This document shows, piece after piece, positions 1-8,728 of a DNA stretch of 64,000 bases. A program made the translations under genes and the position numbers. The notes below the pieces were generated by a model. It had not been told where the DNA came from and did no database searches. It saw nothing but the letters and a program-made list of their open reading frames with translations. Source of the stretch: Stenotrophomonas maltophilia R551-3 (GTDB taxonomy: Bacteria > Pseudomonadota > Gammaproteobacteria > Xanthomonadales > Xanthomonadaceae); NCBI RefSeq assembly GCF_000020665.1, contig NC_011071.1:1602501-1666500 (forward strand), given 5' to 3'. Position 1 is the stretch's first letter; each line of letters begins with the position of its first letter.

Positions 1-335
1 CACAGCAGGTGCATGCCCTGCACCGGTGGTTGGTGCATCGCCGACAGCAGCCATGGTATCGACCAGGCCAGCAGCAGCACGAAGGCGATCAGCAGGCGCA
101 GCCACAGTCGCCCCAGTTTCCAGGGCTGCACGATCAGTGCAGCAACCACCAGCTCGACGGTGCTCAGCAGCGCGAACACGATCACGGTGCTGGTCGGGTA
201 GGGCAGTGTGCCGCCTTCCAGGTGGCGCAGCAGCCAGTAGTCCGGCGTGAAGCCGGCATTGACCAGTGCGGCGATCAGCGCCAACCAGGTCAGTGCGACC
301 AGCAGCCAGAACAGGCGGATGTAGCGCTCAGGCAT
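1..335 (-). CDS. Membrane protein, 3' end cut off by the window edge
   Basis: The reading frame starts MPERYIRLFWLLVALTWLAL and runs off the left edge, so only about 111 residues are visible. It shows three hydrophobic segments (roughly residues 6-26, 48-68 and 79-98), so it is an inner-membrane protein. Its ATG overlaps the stop of the upstream membrane-protein gene by 8 nt, which suggests translational coupling in a two-gene operon. I do not recognise the family and assign no function. Confidence 0.6.
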   Translation of the reverse strand, partial: MPERYIRLFWLLVALTWLALIAALVNAGFTPDYWLLRHLEGGTLPYPTSTVIVFALLSTVELVVAALIVQPWKLGRLWLRLLIAFVLLLAWSIPWLLSAMHQPPVQGMHLL

Positions 336-729
336 GAGGGGAGTCCGGTGCGGGAAGTGCCGTGCCGAGTGATGCAGTGCGCAGGGTGGCGAAGATCGCG
401 GCCAGTGTCAGCAGGCCTGGCCCGACGGTGAAGTACGCCAGGCGCAGCGGGTGGTTGTGCATCAGCGTCCAGGTCGCGAACGCCAGCGGAACCGCCAGCA
501 CCAGCAGCTTGGCGGAGAGCGGCCGCAGCACCGCGATCATTGGCTGGGCGCCAAGGAACATCCAGAACAGGTAGAACTGCGCGATGCCCAGGCTGATGTC
601 GCGATGGGAGGTGAAGCCGAAATGGTCGCGATACCAGTTCATTCCCAGTGGAATCAGCGTCCAGTACAGCAGGGCCACCAGCAGATGCAGCAGCAGGGCG
701 ATCAGCAGGGGCTTGCCACGAAGGAACAT
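328..729 (-). CDS. Small integral membrane protein, unknown function
   Basis: A 133-residue protein starting MFLRGKPLLIALLLHLLVAL. Four hydrophobic stretches (about residues 8-29, 49-71, 76-90 and 95-115) predict a four-helix inner-membrane protein. The longer open frame upstream of this ATG runs back through the tRNA region and is not coding. It is the first gene of a coupled pair with the partial gene at the window edge, overlapping it by 8 nt. No catalytic motif is visible and the function is unknown. Confidence 0.65.
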   Translation of the reverse strand: MFLRGKPLLIALLLHLLVALLYWTLIPLGMNWYRDHFGFTSHRDISLGIAQFYLFWMFLGAQPMIAVLRPLSAKLLVLAVPLAFATWTLMHNHPLRLAYFTVGPGLLTLAAIFATLRTASLGTALPAPDSPHA

Positions 730-857
730 GGGCTTACCGGACCGGGCGGGGCAGCGTACCCCAGTGCGGGCGCCGCTGACTGCGTCGCGTGAAGACTGTT
801 GACGACGTGAAGGAATTTGGACACAATAGCGCTCCTTCGACGCAGGTCGGAGAATCT

Positions 858-933
<76 letters not shown>

Positions 934-941
934 GATTCTAC

Positions 942-967
942 AGGGCCCCGTCAGGGGCCTTGTTTTT
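942..967 (+). terminator. Rho-independent terminator after tRNA-Gly
   Basis: An 8-bp GC-rich stem AGGGCCCC/GGGGCCTT with a four-base loop is followed by TGTTTTT, just after the CCA end of the first tRNA-Gly. It implies the two identical tRNA-Gly genes can be transcribed separately. Confidence 0.7.
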
Positions 968-1075
968 CTCCCGCCCCGGCAAGGCGGGGCCCGTTGAGCC
1001 ACAAGGCTTTTCGCGCAGTCAGAAATGTGAAATCGCTGGTGTGTGTTCCGGATTTCCGGTACCATGTCGGCTTAT

Positions 1076-1151
<76 letters not shown>

Positions 1152-1162
1152 TGTTCCGACAG

Positions 1163-1180
1163 GCCCCATCGCGGGGTTTT
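1163..1180 (+). terminator. Weak terminator-like hairpin after the second tRNA-Gly
   Basis: A short GCCCC/GGGGT stem with a 5-nt loop followed by TTTTG. The stem is short, so readthrough into tRNA-Cys is likely. Confidence 0.4.
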
Positions 1181-1218
1181 GTCATGTCAGGGACATCGTT
1201 CCTGGCGCGCAGTACGTT

Positions 1219-1292
1219 GGCCTCATGGCAGAGTGGCTATGCACCGGATTGCAAATCCGTTTACAGCGGTTCGATTCCGCTTGAGGCCTCCA
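1219..1292 (+). tRNA. tRNA-Cys (anticodon GCA)
   Basis: A 74-nt cloverleaf with acceptor stem GGCCTCA/TGAGGCC, anticodon loop TTGCAAA (anticodon GCA), a TTCGATTC T-loop and an encoded CCA. It ends the Gly-Gly-Cys cluster and is followed at once by a strong terminator. Confidence 0.97.
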
Positions 1293-1300
1293 TATTGAAA

Positions 1301-1327
1301 AGCCCTGACTCCGGTCAGGGCTTTTTC
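1301..1327 (+). terminator. Rho-independent terminator of the tRNA cluster
   Basis: The inverted repeat AGCCCTGAC/GTCAGGGCT with a short loop is followed by TTTTTCTTT. It lies 9 nt after tRNA-Cys. Confidence 0.85.
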
Positions 1328-1482
1328 TTTGGGCGCTTTCTGGCCGGTTCCGGTCGAGCCCTCCCATTCATGGGCATGTCACTAGAATCCGCCAACTTCT
1401 TCCCTGCCCGTGCTGGCGGCCGGCAGGTCCTTGTCGCCTGGCTCGGCAGCCGTACTCCCCCCACTTCTTGCATCCCGCCGCC

Positions 1483-2298
1483 ATGCATCCTGCCCATCGC
1501 CGCCTTCTGGCCCTCGTTCTGAGCACCTGTCCACTGCTGCCCCTGGCCGCATGCGCGTCTGGATCCAACACAGGTCGTCCAGTGGAAGCGGCCCCCGCGG
1601 AAGGCCGCTTCATCGCCATCCATGAGAAGGCATCCACCAGGGAGAATCAGGCAGAGGCCCGGCTGTGGAAGGAACGGAAACTGCTCGAGGACTTCGTTGA
1701 CGCGATGAACAGCTACATCCGCATCCCGCGTGACATCAAGGTCATCGCGAAGGAGTGCGGAGAGTCCAATGCCTACTTCGATCCGGAAACCAGCAGCATC
1801 GAGATGTGCTACGAGATGTCCGCGGAGGAGCGTGCGCGCTTTGAGGCGGCGGGCGATGCTGCTGAAGATATCGACAACGCGCTGTACCAGAGCGCGGTGG
1901 GTACGCTCTACCACGAGCTGGGCCATGCGCTGATCAGCGAACTGGAGCTGAAGATCACCGGCCGCGAGGAAGACGTTGCGGATCAGTTGGCCGCCTACGT
2001 ACTGACCGCAGACGATGAGTCCAGGGCGTTCCTGGTCACGGTTGCTGATACCTATGTGCTGTCCGCGCAGGAGCAGACCCGTATCGAGGATCTGCCCACG
2101 GCGGGCACCCATTCGCTGGACTTCCAGCGCGCCGTGAATTTCCTGTGCTACCTGTACGGCTCGGACGCGGGCACCTTCGGTTATCTGGTGAAGGACGGCA
2201 CGCTGCCCGAGGAGCGTGCGGAGAACTGCGAGCACGAATATGGGCAGCTGGTCGATGCCTGGGAGTCGCTGCTGAAGTCGTACCTCAAGCCGGAGTAG
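1483..2298 (+). CDS. DUF4344-type putative metallopeptidase lipoprotein
   Basis: A 271-residue protein with a lipoprotein signal peptide: basic start, hydrophobic core and lipobox LAAC with Cys24. A zinc-metallopeptidase motif HELGH lies at residues 144-148, in a region resembling the DUF4344 family, which suggests a membrane-anchored periplasmic peptidase with unknown substrate. I used the ATG at 1483 because the extension to TTG 1468 adds nothing conserved. It stands alone between the tRNA terminator and a convergent gene. Confidence 0.8.
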   Translation: MHPAHRRLLALVLSTCPLLPLAACASGSNTGRPVEAAPAEGRFIAIHEKASTRENQAEARLWKERKLLEDFVDAMNSYIRIPRDIKVIAKECGESNAYFDPETSSIEMCYEMSAEERARFEAAGDAAEDIDNALYQSAVGTLYHELGHALISELELKITGREEDVADQLAAYVLTADDESRAFLVTVADTYVLSAQEQTRIEDLPTAGTHSLDFQRAVNFLCYLYGSDAGTFGYLVKDGTLPEERAENCEHEYGQLVDAWESLLKSYLKPE

Positions 2299-2390
2299 GG
2301 GGCTGTGCGCCTGGCCTTGTCTTGGCCCGGGTGAGCGGCCGCGGTAACGCATCGCCAGCCACCCCACAGATCGAGGCGCTGGCCGATGCG

Positions 2391-3068
2391 CTATATGCGC
2401 GCAACCGGGCCGCATTCAACACTGCGTGATGTGGCCGCCAGCGCCGGCGTCTCAGCACGGAAGTTGCGCGCGACCGGTTCGCCCACGCCGGTGTAGTGGC
2501 GGAACAGGTAGATCAGCGGCTTCCAGCGGGTCACGTCGATGTGCTGGCTGCCCGCAATGGTGATGTCCTCGTGTGCATGCACGCAGCGGATGCGGCCTTC
2601 GGCAATCACGAAGCCCTGGCCATCGTCATCGCTGGGTGCATGCATCGCCATCATCGTGACCTCCACCTGCAGCGGGCATTCGGCAATCGTTGCCGGTGCC
2701 ACCTGCGCTGAGGGCATGGCACTGAACCCGGCTAGCGCGAACTTGTCGCGCACATGCACATAGCCCATGGCCTGCTTGGCTTCGGGCACCGGATCGCGCC
2801 CGGTCGCACGCGCAATGGCTTCCACCTGCTCGGCTTGTGTGGCTGCAGGGAAGTTGAGCACGCACTCGTTGCGCAACTGCAGGTTGCGGTAGCCCTGGCC
2901 CTGCGTTCCCAGGCCCAGCACGACCCGGTTGCCCAGCGCCCAGAACGAAGACAACGGGCTGATGTTGCTTCTGCCATCGGGATTGAGCGTGGTCATCAGC
3001 ACCACCGGGGTGCCCGGGTACATGACGGTCGGGGCGATGCGCCGGCGCGGGAAGGAAGGGATCGTCAC
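2391..3068 (-). CDS. Flavin reductase family protein
   Basis: Resembles the FMN-binding split-barrel flavin reductase-like family: MYPGTPVVLMTT, SNISPLSSFWALG (substrate and FMN-facing region) and C-terminal HYTGVGEP. I chose the GTG at 3068 (225 residues, MTIPSFPRRR) because the frame further upstream is low in similarity and would overlap the divergent regulator gene. The gene probably reduces or uses flavin in a small oxidoreductase reaction; the substrate is unknown. The divergent ArsR-type regulator starts about 105 bp away and is a candidate controller. Confidence 0.75.
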   Translation of the reverse strand: MTIPSFPRRRIAPTVMYPGTPVVLMTTLNPDGRSNISPLSSFWALGNRVVLGLGTQGQGYRNLQLRNECVLNFPAATQAEQVEAIARATGRDPVPEAKQAMGYVHVRDKFALAGFSAMPSAQVAPATIAECPLQVEVTMMAMHAPSDDDGQGFVIAEGRIRCVHAHEDITIAGSQHIDVTRWKPLIYLFRHYTGVGEPVARNFRAETPALAATSRSVECGPVARI

Positions 3069-3173
3069 TGCGGGTCTCACGATTGCGGGACGGCCACTGT
3101 GCGGGGTAGCTGCCGGTGGATGCTTCGGCCCGCATCGAACTGTCCGCGTGCCACTGCATGCCACAATGCCGGC

Positions 3174-3878
3174 ATGGTCCATACCTCCGGTTCCCTTGTC
3201 AGTGTCGGTGCCCTGGTTGGCGACCAGGCACGCGCGGCCATGCTGCTGCAGCTGATGGATGGGCGGGCCTACACGGCGATGGAGCTGGCCCGCGTGGCAG
3301 GAGTGACGCCGCAGACGGCGAGCTCACACCTGCGCAGGTTGGTCGAGGGCGATCTGCTGGTGGCCGTCGCGCAGGGGCGCCATCGCTACCATCGGCTGGC
3401 CTCGCACGAGGTTGCCGACATGCTGGAGGGCATCCTGCGCGTTGCCGACCGCACGCCGTCCTGCACCGCTGCGGCATCACGCAGCATGCCGGCGCTGCGC
3501 AAGGCGCGCTCCTGCTACCGGCATCTGGCCGGCGTGCATGCGGTGGCCATCGCCGATCATCTGTTGCAGGTGGGGCATGTGCTTCCGTGCGAGGGGCATT
3601 GGCAGGTGAGCGCGGGTGGTGCCGACTTCCTGCGAGGGCTTGGCCAGCCGCTGGCCGATGTGTTTCAGCAGCCGCTGGCGGTCAAGCCGGCCCGCTACTG
3701 CCGGGGATGCCTGGACTGCACCGAGCGGCGCCCACACCTGGCGGGCGTGGTCGGCGAGGCGATGCTGGACAGCTTCGTGAAGAACGATTGGCTGCGGCGC
3801 GTCGAGGCACGGCGAGAGCTGCAGTTGACACCGCCCGGGCGCGAGGCCTTCTGGAGGTTGTTCGGTCTGGCGACCTGA
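3174..3878 (+). CDS. ArsR-family winged-helix transcriptional regulator
   Basis: A 234-residue protein. Residues about 5-85 form an ArsR-type winged helix (VGDQARAAMLLQLMDGRAYT, then VTPQTASSHLRRL as recognition helix, then RHRYHRLA as wing). The long C-terminal part carries CRGCLDCTERRPHLAG, a Cys pair also seen in the longer ArsR-like regulators. No ligand can be assigned. It is divergent from the flavin reductase gene and shares its promoter region, which suggests local control. The longer in-frame ORF upstream is antisense to the reductase and was discarded. Confidence 0.82.
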   Translation: MVHTSGSLVSVGALVGDQARAAMLLQLMDGRAYTAMELARVAGVTPQTASSHLRRLVEGDLLVAVAQGRHRYHRLASHEVADMLEGILRVADRTPSCTAAASRSMPALRKARSCYRHLAGVHAVAIADHLLQVGHVLPCEGHWQVSAGGADFLRGLGQPLADVFQQPLAVKPARYCRGCLDCTERRPHLAGVVGEAMLDSFVKNDWLRRVEARRELQLTPPGREAFWRLFGLAT

Positions 3879-4002
3879 GTCGCGCGATCAATCTCATCCG
3901 CCCGCGACATGGCAAGGCGCTATGGTCGAGGTCCAAGCCTCAGGGAGCAGCAATGTCGAGCAGGGACAAGATGGATCGCGGCATGCAGGCAGCAGGCCGA
4001 CA

Positions 4003-4272
4003 ATGAACAAATCTACTGCGGAAGTCCGCTGGCTGACGTTCCGGTTGATGAACGGCCAGTCGATCGGGCCGGATCAACTGAAGGATGGCTGGGTGACCGC
4101 TTCGGAAACCCGCCATTGTGGTGTGCGTCGCGAGTCCATTGAAGGCGCGGGCATGGTCTATGCGCTGTATGGGCCTGCCAACCTGGCCTCACCGCGACGC
4201 GCGGAAATGCGCATGCGCGAGTTTCTGATGAGCTCCGGCTACACCTTCACCATGGGCACGCTGGGCGGCTGA
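4003..4272 (+). CDS. Conserved small protein of unknown function
   Basis: An 89-residue protein starting MNKSTAEVRWLTFRLMNGQS. No membrane segment, signal peptide or recognised motif is visible; it looks like a small soluble alpha/beta protein with one Cys. The codon usage matches neighbouring genes, which is the main argument that it is real. It is convergent with the thioesterase gene, with 18 nt between the stops. Function unknown. Confidence 0.55.
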   Translation: MNKSTAEVRWLTFRLMNGQSIGPDQLKDGWVTASETRHCGVRRESIEGAGMVYALYGPANLASPRRAEMRMREFLMSSGYTFTMGTLGG

Positions 4273-4290
4273 CGCCGCCCGTCATCGTGG

Positions 4291-5055
4291 TCACGGACGT
4301 ACCGTCAATGCCTGGGCGAGCGTCCCGATCGGGCCGCGCGCATCGTGCAGCACCGTGCTGGTCAGGCCCAGGCCCTGGCGGCCGAACGACACCGAGGTGT
4401 CAAAACCCAGCCACTCGCCTTCGGGCATGCCGAACAGGTGCGCGGTCAGGTCGAGGTTGGGGAAGGCGATTTCCTTGGGATCGGCGCGCACGGCCATGCC
4501 ATTGGACAGATCGAACAGGGTGGCTGCACGGGCCAGCGGACTGACCGGTTCGCCGTCCAGCAGTGCGTGCTTTGCGCGCGCCCAGTAGCTGGCGCGTCCA
4601 GGCCCTTGGTCGTGTCGGCGGATCTCTACGCTTTGGATGAATCCCCCTGGCCAGACCGTGCCCGGATCCCACGCCGGCATCGACTCCGGTGGTGCAATGG
4701 TTGCTAGCGGTGTGCCGGCGATGGTCTCGGTATCGTTCGGACGCATCAGCCAGGCGCGCACGCGCAGTGCCGGCCGGCCGCCATGCTGCAGCGTGGCTTC
4801 GACCAGCTCGATGGTGCGACCGCTGCGCAGTACCTGCACGACGGCTTCCATCGCTTCGATAGGGATGGTGCCGAGAATGTCGTAGGACAGGCGCGCGATC
4901 AGGAAGCCGTGGCCACGTGCGGTGGCATCGCGCTCCAGATGATGCGCCAACAGGCCGATCGCAGGCGCGATATGTTGTTCGCGGATGTTCCAGGCGCCGC
5001 CGGTATGTTCGGTCGGCAGGTAGCGGGTGTCGCTGAGTCGTTCGAAGAAGGCCAT
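4291..5055 (-). CDS. Thioesterase-family protein (double hotdog, acyl-CoA thioesterase-like)
   Basis: A 254-residue protein starting MAFFERLSDTRYLPTEHTGG. It resembles the TesB-like double-hotdog family: an N-terminal half with GAWNIREQHIAPAIGLLAHH and a C-terminal half with LDLTAHLFGMPEGEWLGFDT, the usual second hotdog. It probably hydrolyses acyl-CoA esters in the cytoplasm; the chain-length preference cannot be read. The frame extends to a TTG at 5127, but family members normally begin near MAFFERL. Confidence 0.75.
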   Translation of the reverse strand: MAFFERLSDTRYLPTEHTGGAWNIREQHIAPAIGLLAHHLERDATARGHGFLIARLSYDILGTIPIEAMEAVVQVLRSGRTIELVEATLQHGGRPALRVRAWLMRPNDTETIAGTPLATIAPPESMPAWDPGTVWPGGFIQSVEIRRHDQGPGRASYWARAKHALLDGEPVSPLARAATLFDLSNGMAVRADPKEIAFPNLDLTAHLFGMPEGEWLGFDTSVSFGRQGLGLTSTVLHDARGPIGTLAQALTVRP

Positions 5056-5172
5056 CGTGCGCGTTGCTTCAGCAGGAAGGGAGGCGGCAGGTGCTGCACC
5101 GGTCCTTGCATCGTAAGCGTTTGGCAACGTGGCGGGCTGAGCCGGCTCCCGCAGGAGCCGGCCGGACGCCGG

Positions 5173-5373
5173 TCAGGGAGACGGGCAGTCCATTTCGCGG
5201 CACATCTTGTACTCGGCCAGACACTGCTCAGAGGTCTTGCCCAGCGGTCCATGTGACGTGCGCAGGCACTGCTCGTACTTCAGCGTGCAGAACTCGCAGG
5301 ATCCTGCTGCGAAGGCCAGGCCGGTCACGGCCATGCCAAGGAACATCATGGTCTTCAAGGTCGTCTTGATCAT
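5173..5373 (-). CDS. Small cysteine-rich exported protein
   Basis: A 66-residue protein starting MIKTTLKTMMFLGMAVTGLA with a typical signal peptide ending near AFA. The mature part of about 45 residues has six cysteines spread over CEFC, EQC, EQC, MC and DC contexts, which suggests disulphide bonding in the periplasm. AAGGA lies 8-9 nt before the ATG. I do not recognise a family. Confidence 0.6.
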   Translation of the reverse strand: MIKTTLKTMMFLGMAVTGLAFAAGSCEFCTLKYEQCLRTSHGPLGKTSEQCLAEYKMCREMDCPSP

Positions 5374-5463
5374 CACGTCAGTCCTTTGTTCGCCCTTCAT
5401 TGGGCCAGGCCACCATAGCAGTCCTCATGGCACGCCCCTGATGCGCTGCGGCACGCGATGGGC

Positions 5464-6540
5464 TCAGTGCTGCACCGCCTTCAAGGCCTCGACCACCTGC
5501 GCCTCAGAGAAGCCACAGTGACCTTCGCCCGCCGGCTGCAACACCCGTGGCCGTGGCCGTGCGCCGGCCCGTGCCGCCAACTGCGGGTACACCGCCTGCA
5601 TGTGCGGCACGATGGTCGGGTCATTGTGGTTGAACTGGATCACCAGCGGTCGCTTCAATGCGCCGGTCAATGCCAGCGTGTTGCGAACGTGCGCCTGCGC
5701 CGCAGGCGCGGCAGCGATACGCTGCACGCCGGCGTTGAACGCGGCGTCGTCGCCGAAGCCGCTGTAGATCACGTCGATGTTGCCGACCGGCATGCCGTCG
5801 CTGCGCGTGACCAGTTCGTGCAGGACCAGCGCGTGCAGGCTGATCGTGCCGGCCAGTACATCAGGGGAGACCTGCAGCCGCCGCGCCAGCAATGCGGCGT
5901 GCGACGGATCGTGCTGCAGTGCAGTGGCAATGCCCTGGTACAACTCGCCCTGCGGCAGCGCCGCCGCCTCGCGCGATACCAGTCCTGCGCCCTGCAGGCC
6001 CTCGGCCTTGGGAAAGAAGTAATCGAACGCGACCAGTGTAGTCAGCAGTTCGGTCGCGATCTGTTCGCCACTGAGATTGGCGCCGCAGAGCGAAACACCG
6101 CCCGTGTAGTGCTGCGGGAAGCGTTCAAGGGTACTGATGGCGACAGTACCCCCCATCGAGAATCCGAGCATCCAGGTGTGGCGTACATGCTTGAGTTCAA
6201 TCAGGGCATGTTGGCGCAGGTGTTCCATGTCGGTGATCGCATCGGCCACCGCCCAGCCCTGGCTTGCATAGGCACTCTGCGCGACCGCGTAGCCCGCAGC
6301 CAACAGTGGCGCGGTGCTGTCATTGGCGGCCATCGGCGTAGTGCGAGGCACACCCACCGGTTCGTAGCCATGGGCCAGCATCACCAGGTCGCCGTTCCAG
6401 GCTGCCGGCACATCCAGCCGCCAGGGCGCGCCCTGCAGCTCGCCACTGAGCGTGCGTGCCGCCGTGGGCGGTGCACCCAGCAAGACCGTCGATGGCAACA
6501 GCAGGCCGAGGGCGAGGGCACATCGAAGCAAGGGGCGCAT
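5464..6540 (-). CDS. Secreted alpha/beta hydrolase
   Basis: A 358-residue protein with an N-terminal signal peptide (MRPLLRCALALGLLLPSTVL). The alpha/beta hydrolase fold is shown by LVMLAHGYEP at residues 53-62 and the nucleophile elbow GFSMGG with Ser128. The C-terminal GEGHCGF holds the likely catalytic His and the HNDPTIVP stretch the acid. It is a periplasmic or secreted esterase or peptidase of unknown substrate. It stands alone; about 260 bp upstream holds no gene. Confidence 0.8.
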   Translation of the reverse strand: MRPLLRCALALGLLLPSTVLLGAPPTAARTLSGELQGAPWRLDVPAAWNGDLVMLAHGYEPVGVPRTTPMAANDSTAPLLAAGYAVAQSAYASQGWAVADAITDMEHLRQHALIELKHVRHTWMLGFSMGGTVAISTLERFPQHYTGGVSLCGANLSGEQIATELLTTLVAFDYFFPKAEGLQGAGLVSREAAALPQGELYQGIATALQHDPSHAALLARRLQVSPDVLAGTISLHALVLHELVTRSDGMPVGNIDVIYSGFGDDAAFNAGVQRIAAAPAAQAHVRNTLALTGALKRPLVIQFNHNDPTIVPHMQAVYPQLAARAGARPRPRVLQPAGEGHCGFSEAQVVEALKAVQH

Positions 6541-6802
6541 CGGGGTCGTTCCATGCAGGAATGGCGCCGAGCATAGATGCCAGCGAAACGTTGCGCGCGC
6601 TGCACTGCCGCAGGCATTGCCGGTCGACCGTGCTGCGCTCTACGCTGGCGACATGGTCCTGCACACTTCCGCGTCGATTATCCGCATTCCCCTCGGGAAG
6701 ACGGGATAGCGCGCGGTCGTCACGGCCATGCAACCCGCCCGGGAAGGCGGGCTGCGCACAGCTCTCTCTCCCGGATATTGGAAACCAGCCTGGAGAGCGT
6801 AG

Positions 6803-7315
6803 ATGCACCATCCTTCATCGATCGGCGATGCCCCGATCCTGCACCTGATGTGCGGCAAGATCGGCGCCGGCAAATCCACCTTGTCGCAGCAGTTGGCTGC
6901 ACAGCCACGCAGCGTGCTGATCAGCGAAGACGCGTGGCTGGCGGCGCTGTATCCCGACCAGATCCATTCCATCGCCGATTACCTGCAGTGCGCGGCAGCC
7001 CTGCGCGACGTGCTGACGCAGCATGTACGCGCGATCCTGAAGGCAGGTGTTTCGGTCGTGCTCGATTTTCCGTTCAATACGCCGGCCAGCCGTGAATGGG
7101 GCCGCGAATTATTCGACTCGGCCGGCGTTGCCCATCAGCTCCATTTTCTCGACGTTCCCGACCCCATCTGCAAGGCGCGGCTGCGCGCACGCAACGCACG
7201 CGGTGAACACCCATTCCAGGCCAGCGACGAAGCGTTCGAGCAGATCACCCGCCACTTCGTGGCGCCTGCGGCGACGGAGGGCTTCGTGGTGATCCGCCAT
7301 TTGCAGGATGGGTGA
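6803..7315 (+). CDS. P-loop kinase-like ATP-binding protein (zeta-toxin/AAA_33 type)
   Basis: A 170-residue protein with Walker A GKIGAGKST at residues 18-26 near the N-terminus, a Walker-B-like VVLDFPFNT and an arginine-rich lid (RLRARNARGEHPF). This layout fits small-molecule or nucleotide kinases of the zeta-toxin/AAA_33 group. No antitoxin-like gene is adjacent, so I do not call it a toxin. A plain housekeeping kinase is just as likely. Confidence 0.72.
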   Translation: MHHPSSIGDAPILHLMCGKIGAGKSTLSQQLAAQPRSVLISEDAWLAALYPDQIHSIADYLQCAAALRDVLTQHVRAILKAGVSVVLDFPFNTPASREWGRELFDSAGVAHQLHFLDVPDPICKARLRARNARGEHPFQASDEAFEQITRHFVAPAATEGFVVIRHLQDG

Positions 7316-7411
7316 GAGTCCGGGGCGGACAGCGCTCAATTGTCCATCACAGGGGCGATTCCGATACGATCTGACGTATTGAACCCTTTCTGCTTGATCC
7401 GGAGTGCCGTC

Positions 7412-8245
7412 ATGGTCGACCGTCTCGCCATTCTGCTTGAGCGCTTTTCGGTCACCGCTTCGGTGTTCCATGCGGGTGCGCTGTGCGGCATCAACAGCCT
7501 GGAGAGTGAAGATGAGGCCGGCCAGCTGCATCTGGTGCGGCGCGGGCCGGTGCAGGTCAGCCACGGCCAGCAGACCGTGCAGGTCGAAGTGCCGAGCCTG
7601 CTGCTGTATCCGCGACCGACGCCGCACCGCTTCAGCACCGACCCACAGCATGGCGCCGACATGGCCTGCGCCAACCTGCACTTCGAAGGGGGCCGGCTGA
7701 ATCCGATCAGCGCCGCGCTGCCCGATTTCATCTGCCTGCCCTTGGCGGATCTGTATGGCGGCCACGCGGCGCTGGAACTGCTGTTCGAAGAGGCCTTCGA
7801 GCAGCGTTGTGGCCGTGCGGCCATGGTCAACCGCCTGTTCGAGGTGGTGATGATCCAGGTGCTGCGCCAGCTGATGGAAGGTGGCGAGATGCGCGGTGGC
7901 CTGTTTGCCGGGCTCGGGCATCCGCGGCTGCGGCTGGCGCTGGTGGCCATGCACGAATCACCGGCACAGGCGTGGACGCTGGAAGATCTGGCCGACGTCG
8001 CCGGGATGTCGCGCAGTGTGTTCGCGGCCAGTTTCCGCGAGGCCATGGGAACCACTCCAGGCCAGTACCTGCAGGGCTGGCGGGTGGGCCTGGCGCAGCA
8101 GGCACTACGCCAGGGTAGGCCGCTGAAGCGGATTGCCGACGACGTGGGCTATGGCAGCGAAGCGGCGTTGTCGCGCGCGTTCAAGGCGCACACCGGGCAG
8201 TCGCCACGGCAGTGGCGCGGGCAGGCCCGTGCCACTGCGGCCTGA
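7412..8245 (+). CDS. AraC-family transcriptional regulator with cupin sensor domain
   Basis: A 277-residue protein: N-terminal cupin-type sensor (about residues 5-160, MVDRLAILLERFSVTASVFH) and a C-terminal AraC double helix-turn-helix (about 175-275, with LADVAGMSRSVFAASFREAM and IADDVGYGSEAALSRAFKAH). GGAG lies upstream of the ATG at 7412. The stop is only 3 nt from the end of the convergent crcB. Its ligand and targets cannot be read; the usual neighbouring oxidoreductase is not obvious. Confidence 0.88.
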   Translation: MVDRLAILLERFSVTASVFHAGALCGINSLESEDEAGQLHLVRRGPVQVSHGQQTVQVEVPSLLLYPRPTPHRFSTDPQHGADMACANLHFEGGRLNPISAALPDFICLPLADLYGGHAALELLFEEAFEQRCGRAAMVNRLFEVVMIQVLRQLMEGGEMRGGLFAGLGHPRLRLALVAMHESPAQAWTLEDLADVAGMSRSVFAASFREAMGTTPGQYLQGWRVGLAQQALRQGRPLKRIADDVGYGSEAALSRAFKAHTGQSPRQWRGQARATAA

Positions 8246-8248
8246 GCT

Positions 8249-8641
8249 TCAGCCCAGCACCAGCCGGGCCAGCTTCATCCCGCCGAACAGGCCGGCCAGG
8301 CCCAGTGCCACCGAGCCGCCGGCATACAACGCCGCCAGTCCGTGCTGGCCCCGCTGCAGCAGCAGGCCGATTTCCAGCGCGTAGGTGGAAAATGTGGTGT
8401 AGCCGCCGAGGATGCCGGTGGCCAGCAGCAGGCGAAGCTGCGGTGAGGCGCCATTGCGCATCGCGAAGACCTCGACCACCACGCCCATCAGCAGTGCGCC
8501 GCTGATGTTGATGAGGAAGGTCGACCACGGCCACGGGCTGCCGACTGCCACCCGTGCGCCGATCAGGTTGCAGGCATGGCGCAGGCAGGCGCCGAGACCG
8601 CCGCCAATGAAGACCAGGAAGTAATTGTTCAGAGCTTGCAT
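8249..8641 (-). CDS. crcB: Fluoride ion channel/exporter CrcB (Fluc)
   Basis: A 130-residue, four-helix membrane protein. Family motifs include GGGLGACLRHACN near the start, the FLINISGALLMGV segment and TTFSTYALE with the conserved Phe/Thr/Ser fluoride-track residues. CrcB dimers let toxic fluoride leave the cell. An upstream fluoride riboswitch (8729-8778) on the same strand confirms the identification. The longer frame to 8740 begins inside the riboswitch and is rejected. Confidence 0.95.
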   Translation of the reverse strand: MQALNNYFLVFIGGGLGACLRHACNLIGARVAVGSPWPWSTFLINISGALLMGVVVEVFAMRNGASPQLRLLLATGILGGYTTFSTYALEIGLLLQRGQHGLAALYAGGSVALGLAGLFGGMKLARLVLG

Positions 8642-8683
8642 CGCGTGCCTCGAGTGCGGATTCGCAGGTTCGATGGCGAACGG

Positions 8684-8708
8684 CGAGGGCAGGCACGACC
8701 TGCCCTCG
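8684..8708 (-). promoter_or_regulatory. Hairpin downstream of the fluoride riboswitch (expression platform candidate)
   Basis: The stem CGAGGGCAGG/CCTGCCCTCG-like (arms GAGGGCAGG/CCTGCCCTC, loop about TCGTG) lies between the aptamer and the crcB start. No T-run follows, so it may act by blocking translation or as a Rho-dependent or weak terminator. Confidence 0.5.
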
Positions 8709-8728
8709 ACGAACGCCGGGTTCGTCTT

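Noticed and set aside
6541-6802. Possible small gene between the hydrolase and the P-loop kinase
   Set aside because: Open frames here have poor codon pattern and no ribosome-binding site; I see only promoter space.
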